A stretch of DNA of 64,000 bases from Planctomycetota bacterium (GTDB lineage Bacteria > Planctomycetota > GCA-002687715 > DRQF01): positions 248,001-312,000 of the forward strand of contig JACKGY010000007.1 of assembly GCA_020639295.1 (NCBI GenBank), given 5' to 3'. A model generated the notes under the pieces. The model did no database searches. It was given only the letters and a program-made list of their open reading frames with translations, and was not told where the DNA came from. The position numbers and the translations under genes were made by a program. Below, in pieces: positions 55,023-64,000 of this stretch. Each line of letters opens with the position of its first letter. Position 1 is the first letter of the stretch.

Positions 55023-56888
55023 ATGCATCGACGAATCTCGGCAATCGCCCTCGCGATCGTTCTGGTCACGGTCTGTCTCCGGGCGCAGTCGGTCCTGAAC
55101 GTGCCAAGCAGCACCCATCCGACCATCCAGGCGGCGGTGACGGCCGCCCAGGCCGGCGACACGATCCAGATCGCGCCGGGCAACTACCTCGAGGCCGTCG
55201 TGGTCACCGGCAAGTCCCTGATCATCCAGGGCGCCGGCGCCGGCCTGACCACGATCGACGGTCTCGGCGTCCAGCGCTGCCTCGAACTGGGCCCGGGGCC
55301 CAACGGCGGCGCGGTGATGAACGTGTTGCTCCGGGATATCAGCCTCTCCTGGGGCTTCGCGGCCCCGGCATCGGGTCGGATCGAGGGCGGCGGACTCCTC
55401 GTCCACTCGGGGGTGACGGAGGTCCGGCTCGAACGCTGCGAGATCTCGAATTGCCTCGGCGACCAGGGTTGCGGCATCCAGGTCGATCCGGGCCCCAAGT
55501 TCTACCTCCTGGACTGCAACCTGCACGACAACGGCTGGTGGCCGCTGCCCGGTGGCGCGACCCTGCCGGCGGGAGGCGCGCTGCGGGTCACCACCGACCT
55601 GCACGCGACCGGCTGTGTCTTCGCCGACAACCAGATGCCCTACCTGAGCTCTCCGGGCATCGTCGGCCGGGGTGGAGCCGTCGCCCTGGCCAGCCCACAG
55701 CTCGGGTCGACGCCGCTGGTCCTGATCTCGGCCTGCCGGTTTCTGCGCAATCGAGCCGACCAGGGCGGCGCCATCCACGGCGACGCGGATGCCTATCTCA
55801 AGAGCAGCCGTTCGCGCTACGAGGACAACCTGGCCGCGCAGACCGGCGGCGCGGTCCGGCTCGAGTTCGCGACCCTCGTCAACTTCGATCGCGATCTGTT
55901 CGCCGGCAACGATGCCCTGGGCCTCGACAAGGTCCTGGACGTCGTGGCCGACCGGGCCTACCTCAACCGCTGCACCGTCGCCGGCAACGCGACCGCCAAC
56001 TCGGGCTCGCGCGCCCTGCGCATCCGGATCGACCCCTCCCCCTCGACCAGCTACGGGATCCTGTCGGTCCACGACCTCATCGTTTCCGGCAACGGCAACG
56101 ACGTGGTGCGCTACGAGTACGACCCTCTCCGGACCGCCGAGGTGGTCTCGACGATCTACTCCGCCCAACCCGAGTACGTCCACCGGCTTTCCGGAGCCCC
56201 TCTCGTGCCGGCGACGACCATGACCGCGACGGTCGGCTTCACGTCCGACCCGGGATTCGTCGACGAAGCCGTTCGCGACTTCCATCTCCGCGCCGGATCG
56301 CTCGCCATCGACCGCGGCAGCATTTCCTCCGCCCTCCCGCCGGCCCTCGCCGGCCTCGATCTCGACGGCAACCCCGCCATCGTCGGCCCCTGGGTCGACA
56401 TCGGCTGCTACGAGGTCCAGAACCGCGATCCCGGTCCTGCCTGGGCCGGCAGCGTTCCCGATGGCAGCGGCGGCACCTTCGACAGCCTGACGATCAACGG
56501 TGGCGGCGGCGGCCTGACCCGCTCCGTGCTCCTGCCGGTCTCGTCGCCCATCACCATCGGCATGGCGCCGGCGCCGGGCGAGGCCTTCTCGCACTTCGTG
56601 CTCTACGGCTACCTCGGCCTGCCGCGCACGCCCGACATCATCCCCGTGCCCTTCGCCCAGGGTTCGATCATCTTCGCGCCGCAACCCCTGGTGCCCTTCT
56701 CGCCCGCGCACCTGACCTTCGCCGATTCGACTGGGGCCTACGCGGCGATCATCTCGGCGCCGCCCGCGCCCTGGTCGATCAGCGGCCTGACCTCTCCGGT
56801 ACCGGCGCGGCTCACGCTGCAAGCCTTCCAGACCGTCGGCGCGACCGACGTGCGGATCTCGAACGCGATCGTGATCGACGCCCAGTAG
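55023..56888 (+). CDS. Secreted right-handed beta-helix protein with C-terminal sorting-like module
   Basis: 621 residues. The signal peptide is MHRRISAIALAIVLVTVCLR; AGGACAATC precedes the ATG. A longer open frame upstream has no signal and was rejected. The mature start NVPSSTHPTIQAAVTAAQAG and VTGKSLIIQGAGAGLTTIDG lead into beta-helix coils. The linker DLDGNPAIVGPWVDIGCYEV follows. The C-terminal module has SHFVLYGYLGLPRTPDIIPV, FAPQPLVPFSPAHLTFADST and the final ISNAIVIDAQ. It is a tandem duplicate of the preceding gene, closest in the last 150 residues and diverged in the beta-helix, which suggests that the helix face varies while the C-terminal module is held constant. Confidence 0.87.
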   Translation: MHRRISAIALAIVLVTVCLRAQSVLNVPSSTHPTIQAAVTAAQAGDTIQIAPGNYLEAVVVTGKSLIIQGAGAGLTTIDGLGVQRCLELGPGPNGGAVMNVLLRDISLSWGFAAPASGRIEGGGLLVHSGVTEVRLERCEISNCLGDQGCGIQVDPGPKFYLLDCNLHDNGWWPLPGGATLPAGGALRVTTDLHATGCVFADNQMPYLSSPGIVGRGGAVALASPQLGSTPLVLISACRFLRNRADQGGAIHGDADAYLKSSRSRYEDNLAAQTGGAVRLEFATLVNFDRDLFAGNDALGLDKVLDVVADRAYLNRCTVAGNATANSGSRALRIRIDPSPSTSYGILSVHDLIVSGNGNDVVRYEYDPLRTAEVVSTIYSAQPEYVHRLSGAPLVPATTMTATVGFTSDPGFVDEAVRDFHLRAGSLAIDRGSISSALPPALAGLDLDGNPAIVGPWVDIGCYEVQNRDPGPAWAGSVPDGSGGTFDSLTINGGGGGLTRSVLLPVSSPITIGMAPAPGEAFSHFVLYGYLGLPRTPDIIPVPFAQGSIIFAPQPLVPFSPAHLTFADSTGAYAAIISAPPAPWSISGLTSPVPARLTLQAFQTVGATDVRISNAIVIDAQ

Positions 56889-56902
56889 CGGACGTACGAC
56901 GG

Positions 56903-60537
<3,635 letters not shown>

Positions 60538-60541
<4 letters not shown>

Positions 60542-61488
60542 CGAGGGCTCCTTTCGTCCTCGTCCGGCTTCCTGCCGGTGGCGAGGATCGAGACGAATCG
60601 CGGCGGTTCGGGATCGCGCGCGACGGGATAGGCTTCCATGTCGACCAGACCGGCCTCGCGGCCGAAGCGGACCAGCTCCGCCGGTTGGAATCCGAGGCGA
60701 TGGTGACCGAGCTGCTCCCGGGCCCAGACCTCGTCATGGGCCGCGAGATCGAAGATCAGGACCCGGCCGCCGGGCGCGAGCACGCGAGCGGCCTCGACGA
60801 CCGCCCGCTCCGGCTCGTCGAGCAGGTGCAGGAGCTGGCTCATGACCACGAGGTCGACCGATCGGTCGGCGAGGGGCAAGGCGCCGGCGTCGCCCTCGCG
60901 GCAACGGATGCCCTCGACCCCGCGTCGGCGCGCCTTCTGCTCGAGCTTCACGAGGGCCTCCGGGTCGCGATCGACGGCGTGCAGCTCCTCGGCGAAGCTC
61001 GCGAACAGGAGGGTCATCTCGCCCTCCCCCACCCCGACGTCGAGAACCCGCCGCGCCGGCACGAGCCGCAGGAGGCCCCGGGCGAGCGACTCCCAGCTCC
61101 GGCCCGGGAGCCGGCCGACGCCACGTCGTCCAGCTTGCTCTTGGTCCCGTTCGGCCTCCCGTCGCTTGCGCAGGAAACTGGCCAGGGTCTGGCGATCGAG
61201 CTGGAAGGCCCGGCTGTCCCGGAGCGAGGGCTCGAGCAACTTGAGGAGATCGGCGACCTCGCCGTCCGCCACGAGCGAGAGCCAGGACCGTCGCCCTTCG
61301 CGCCTTTCGCTGAGCGGCAGGCAAGCGCGCAACTTGGCTATCTGCGTTGAGATACGTGACTGCGGCAGGTTCAGGATCTGCTCCAGGTCGGACACGGTCA
61401 GCTCCGCGAGCGAGAGCAGCTGCAGGATGCGCAGCCGGGTCTCGTCCCCCAGGGCCTTCAGGAGCTCGACCGTATATTTCATCGTCAT
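60538..61488 (-). CDS. ArsR-family regulator fused to a SAM-dependent methyltransferase fold (SahR-like)
   Basis: 316 residues. An N-terminal ArsR winged helix (residues 1-90: ELLKALGDETRLRILQLLSL, LTVSDLEQILNLPQSRISTQ) lacks the Cys metal box of arsenic sensors. From about 140, a class I methyltransferase fold has ARRVLDVGVGEGEMTLLFA (SAM loop), ELHAVDRDPEALVKLEQKAR, CREGDAGALPLADRSVDLVV and ARVLAPGGRVLIFDLA. The domain order and coupling to metH match SahR, the proteobacterial ArsR-type regulator of the methionine cycle that senses S-adenosylhomocysteine through its methyltransferase-like domain. Ligand-sensing repression of its own operon is therefore the leading hypothesis. An imperfect palindrome overlaps its start codon. 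Confidence 0.88.
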
Positions 61489-61522
61489 ATGCGGATGATA
61501 GGATTAATCGATCCGAACACAA
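61481..61522 (-). promoter_or_regulatory. Candidate promoter and operator of the regulator-metH operon
   Basis: On the minus strand TTGTGT (61522-61517), a 16-bp spacer and TATCAT (61500-61495) form a plausible vegetative promoter. An imperfect palindrome, ATC-A/G-TC-N7-GA-T/C-GAT, at 61481-61499 overlaps the -10 box and the ATG at 61488, where a bound ArsR dimer would block transcription. The leader would be nearly absent. Confidence 0.5.
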
Positions 61523-61572
61523 GCCCCGACACCGACCTGAACCGCGGTCGACGGTGGACGTTGACCCGGATC

Positions 61573-62481
61573 ATGAAGCACCCGGCGATAACCTGGGCGG
61601 TCCGGGTAGCAGCTCTCTCATGCCTCGCGATCGTTCTCGGCGTGGTCCTCGCTCGATTCGGACAGCGGCCGCCGGAAGAGCCGTTCGACCGTCCTGGGCA
61701 ATTCGAGGCCACCCGCTCGGCCAGACCTTCCTCAGCTCTCGCCCCCCCGGCGACCGATCCGACGCCGCCGCAAACGACAGGGCGCGCGTCCCGAGGGATC
61801 GAGGAGACCGAGCGTGACGAGGAGGCCCAGAGGCTCCGGTCCCACGACGCAGTCGACGCCAGCCTTCGCTGCCTCGATGCGGAACCTGGACTCCACGACG
61901 AAAGCGGCGGATTGATCCACCGACGGGCGGAACCCGTCGTTCTCGCCGTCCTCGACTTCCTGGACGCCGTCCTCGCCGACGACGCGGTGGTGAAGACGAC
62001 CTTCGCCGAGACCGAATGGAGCGGCGGCGTGAGCACGAGACGGAGCACCTACATCCACGGCAGCGACACGATGGTCGGCTTGAAGTCGTACGCCAGGAAG
62101 AGCCTCCATCTGGTGATCCGCGGCCCAAGGAGGGAGTTGACCATGGACTGGGTCGAGGAATCCGGCCGCGGCCTGATCGGCGGATTCACCCTGGTCACGA
62201 GCTTCCGCGCCGCCGGAGAGGTCCAGGCCTGGCACAAGTTCCACCTGGCGCCGAGCGACCAGGACCCCGAGCACTTTCGCCTCCATTTCTCCGGTCGGGT
62301 GGGCGCGAAGGACTACCCGCGCGAGGAGAATCCCGAGTGGCAGCCGCTCGCCTTCGACGATCCGGCCTGCCGCGTCCCGCGCTCCGCCATCGATCGCTCC
62401 TTCCGCGATCGCGATCTCCTTCGACGGCTGGCCACCTTGCCTGCGGCTCGCCACGGTCGCCCGCCTTCACGACCACGTTGA
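61573..62481 (+). CDS. Hypothetical membrane-anchored protein
   Basis: 302 residues starting MKHPAITWAVRVAALSCLAI, with one N-terminal membrane helix to about residue 27. A Pro/Ala/Arg-rich linker (to about 75) then leads to a folded domain (VVLAVLDFLDAVLADDAVVK, STRRSTYIHGSDTMVGLKSY, LHLVIRGPRRELTMDWVEES, VQAWHKFHLAPSDQDPEHFR). An upstream start at 61489 is in frame but lies against the divergent regulator's start. The ribosome site is weak. I recognise no family. Its promoter region faces that of the ArsR-methyltransferase gene; whether it shares regulation is unknown. Confidence 0.55.
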   Translation: MKHPAITWAVRVAALSCLAIVLGVVLARFGQRPPEEPFDRPGQFEATRSARPSSALAPPATDPTPPQTTGRASRGIEETERDEEAQRLRSHDAVDASLRCLDAEPGLHDESGGLIHRRAEPVVLAVLDFLDAVLADDAVVKTTFAETEWSGGVSTRRSTYIHGSDTMVGLKSYARKSLHLVIRGPRRELTMDWVEESGRGLIGGFTLVTSFRAAGEVQAWHKFHLAPSDQDPEHFRLHFSGRVGAKDYPREENPEWQPLAFDDPACRVPRSAIDRSFRDRDLLRRLATLPAARHGRPPSRPR

Positions 62482-62529
62482 GCCCGTGGAGTGATGCGCC
62501 GGTGATGAGGAGCCGCGGCCGGGTTCTTC

Positions 62530-62558
62530 TTGTCAGACGATGATCGGCGGGGCAGAAT
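62530..62558 (+). promoter_or_regulatory. Candidate promoter of the His-rich protein gene
   Basis: TTGTCA (62530-62535), a 17-bp spacer and CAGAAT (62553-62558) lie so that transcription would begin at or just before the ATG at 62568, i.e. a leaderless message. Confidence 0.45.
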
Positions 62559-62567
62559 CAGCGCGCC

Positions 62568-62969
62568 ATGCGAACGGGCCCCGCCATCAACGCGATTCGG
62601 TTCAGGACGGCAGCCATGCTGCTCGCCCTGCTCCTCGCACTGGCCCAGCTCGTGCCGCTCCTCCACCATCACGACGACCACCGCCTCGGCTGTTCGGCAC
62701 ATCACGAGCAGGCCGACGGTGCACACGACCACGACGGCTGTACCGGTCACGAGCATCCGGAGGCTCCGGTCCCCGACGCGCCCGATCACGAGGACGACCA
62801 CGACTGCATGGTCTGCCTCATGCGGACGGCCTCGCTGGTCAGCTTCGAGCCGCCGCCGATCCTGCCCTCGCCCGAGGAAGTCGCCGAGATCGTCCTCGAC
62901 CAGGGACTCGCTCCGGTCGCGATCGTCCAGCGCGAGCGACCGAGCGCGCGCGCGCCTCCTCTCGCCTGA
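62568..62969 (+). CDS. His-rich exported protein, DUF2946-like
   Basis: 133 residues. The signal-like N-terminus is MRTGPAINAIRFRTAAMLLA plus LLLALAQLVP. Then come dense metal-ligand stretches: LLHHHDDHRLGCSAHHEQAD, HDHDGCTGHEHPE and HEDDHDCMVCLMRTASLVSF. The CMVCLM pair followed by a hydrophobic stretch recalls the small DUF2946-type exported proteins found near copper or zinc genes. Binding of Zn2+ or Cu2+ outside the cytoplasm is inferred. It is 311 bp upstream of a porin-like lipoprotein in the same direction, as in metal-uptake clusters. Confidence 0.65.
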   Translation: MRTGPAINAIRFRTAAMLLALLLALAQLVPLLHHHDDHRLGCSAHHEQADGAHDHDGCTGHEHPEAPVPDAPDHEDDHDCMVCLMRTASLVSFEPPPILPSPEEVAEIVLDQGLAPVAIVQRERPSARAPPLA

Positions 62970-63070
62970 AGACGTCCATCGTCGACCGTCAGGCCAGGAT
63001 CCCGCCACCACCCGGCGCGGATTCCGTCCCGACGTGTCCAGTCTCCCGTCGCTCGACCGTTCGAAGGCAG

Positions 63071-63090
63071 CGAGGCCCACGGGCCTCGCG
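63071..63090 (+). terminator. Terminator-like hairpin after the His-rich gene
   Basis: GCGAGGCCC pairs perfectly with GGGCCTCGC around AC, about 100 bp after the stop; no T tract follows. Confidence 0.35.
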
Positions 63091-63158
63091 AGCCGGCGGC
63101 GCGTCAATCGGACGGCGAGGACGGCGACCGAGGTCCGCATGACCGAGCGCGCGGCGCG

Positions 63159-63183
63159 CCGGCGATGCCTGAGCATCGTCCGG
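63159..63183. repeat. Interspersed palindrome, copy 2
   Basis: CCGGCGATGC-CTGA-GCATCGTCCGG. Its reverse complement matches 38429-38454 except at two substitutions and one missing base. Confidence 0.6.
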
Positions 63184-63280
63184 CCCGGCTGCCTGCCGGT
63201 GAACCGACGCGCCGTCCACCCCGCCATGACCTCGAGCGTCGCGGAGCATTCCGCACACGACCGTCAACGTGAGAGAAACC

Positions 63281-64000
63281 ATGACTTCCGAAAACCATCG
63301 GACCGGGCTCATCGTCCTGTCCCTTCTCGCCCTCGTGGCCGCCTGTCGCGGCCAGGGGACCGAGGTCGAACGACGCATCGCCGAGCTCGAAGCCCGGCAG
63401 AACCAGCAGATCGCCGAGTTGAAGGAGAACTACGAGGCCCGCATCGCCGGCCTCGAGACCGAGATCCGCGGTCTCAAGGGCCAGGTCGTCGACCTCGGCA
63501 GCGACCTCCGGCAGGACCTCGAGCGAGAACTCCAGGAACTCGCCAACTCCGGGCCGGCCGGCGACGCGCTCGGCCAGACCACGATCTTCTCCAACGTCCG
63601 CAACCCGGCCCTCGGTGTGGTCGGCGAGTTCATCTGGAGCGGCTCCAGCCTCGACGACGACTTCTCGCTCTACGAGCGCTTCGCGCTGCGCGGCGTCGAG
63701 ATCACCATCGCCGGCGAGGTCGACGACGCCCTCGAGTACTACGTCGCGCTGCACATCGACGAGGACGAAGGGCTCGAACTCGAGGAGGCCTTCGCCCTGG
63801 CGCGCAACCTGCTCCCGGACACCTTCAGTCTGAAGTTCGGCCGCTTCAACGTCGACCACGGCAAGACCTCGCCCCTGCACGAACACGAGCTGCCGATCGT
63901 CGACAAGCCTGGCGTCATCCAGGACTACCTGGGCGGGAGCCTGCGCGGCACCGGCGTCGAGCTGCACCACTGGTTGCCGCTGGGCGACGACCTCCTGCGC
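63281..64000 (+). CDS. Porin-like outer-membrane lipoprotein (3' end outside window)
   Basis: First 240 residues of an open protein. A lipobox-like signal (LLALVAACRG, Cys near 22) is followed by a coiled coil (about 27-85: VERRIAELEARQNQQIAELK, LETEIRGLKGQVVDLGSDLR). Beta-strand sequence then resembles an outer-membrane barrel: VVGEFIWSGSSLDDDFSLYE, LEYYVALHIDEDEGLELEEA and SLKFGRFNVDHGKTSPLHEH. It continues with LPIVDKPGVIQDYLGGSLRG, a pattern like the phosphate-selective-porin-type proteins coded beside zinc transporters. A coiled coil before a barrel fits peptidoglycan-tethered porins. With the His-rich gene upstream it suggests a metal-handling locus (inference). The frame is still open at the last base. 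Confidence 0.7.
   Translation, partial: MTSENHRTGLIVLSLLALVAACRGQGTEVERRIAELEARQNQQIAELKENYEARIAGLETEIRGLKGQVVDLGSDLRQDLERELQELANSGPAGDALGQTTIFSNVRNPALGVVGEFIWSGSSLDDDFSLYERFALRGVEITIAGEVDDALEYYVALHIDEDEGLELEEAFALARNLLPDTFSLKFGRFNVDHGKTSPLHEHELPIVDKPGVIQDYLGGSLRGTGVELHHWLPLGDDLLR

Larger units (their letters stand above)
62970..63280. other. Intergenic stretch with a terminator-like hairpin and shared palindrome
   Basis: Contains a 9-bp hairpin (63071-63090) and the palindrome at 63159-63183. No gene is supported. The ribosome site GAGAGAAACC lies at its right edge. Confidence 0.5.

Overview
The window is a GC-rich, densely coded chromosomal segment from a bacterium that is most likely a member of the Planctomycetota (inference). 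The indicators are an ECF sigma factor translationally coupled to a Hanks-type Ser/Thr kinase, kinases fused to SUMF1/FGE-like domains, and an unusually large share of secreted beta-helix, FG-GAP and LamG/MAM-like surface proteins. No rRNA, tRNA or CRISPR array was seen.

Layout. 0-2 kb: an IS3-type orfA with a decayed orfB, then a ParD/ParE toxin-antitoxin pair and a small orphan gene, all bracketed by two inverted IS3-type ends. 2-6.6 kb: two secreted beta-helix proteins followed by copies of a dispersed two-hairpin element. 6.9-8.8 kb: a zinc-ribbon/kinase/FGE-like fusion. 10-17 kb: three tandem paralogous secreted proteins on the minus strand, each with its own duplicated terminator and upstream block. 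17.2-20.9 kb: an ECF sigma/Ser-Thr kinase operon. 21-30 kb: mostly housekeeping or accessory enzymes (PAP2 phosphatase, a large secreted protein, K+/H+ antiporter, aldehyde dehydrogenase, nitronate monooxygenase, DUF1801-like protein). 30.6-38.2 kb: two convergent FG-GAP propeller proteins and a coupled pair of large secreted proteins. 38.6-40.9 kb: a lysine-repeat protein and a large coiled-coil lipoprotein. 41-50.3 kb: ZIP metal transporter, membrane-anchored kinase, HEAT-like secreted protein, S46 peptidase and a PilZ-like membrane protein. 50.6-56.9 kb: three more beta-helix proteins and a small membrane protein. 56.9-61.5 kb: metH coupled to an ArsR-methyltransferase fusion regulator, with a palindrome at its promoter. 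61.6-64 kb: a membrane-anchored unknown, a His-rich secreted protein and a porin-like lipoprotein cut by the window end.

How it fits together. Twelve large secreted proteins with unrelated N-terminal folds (beta-helix, FG-GAP propeller, MAM/LamG-like) all finish in a short similar C-terminal beta-strand pattern. It ends in a Ser/Thr-Asn/Asp-Ala-Ile/Val/Phe-x-Leu type motif 3-6 residues from the C-terminus. I read this as a common C-terminal sorting, secretion or assembly module. It is the strongest candidate here for an undescribed system. The second is the SahR-like ArsR-methyltransferase/metH operon with its operator candidate. Repeat families (the two-hairpin element, a 26-bp palindrome and an approximately 80-bp palindromic repeat) are scattered through the gaps.
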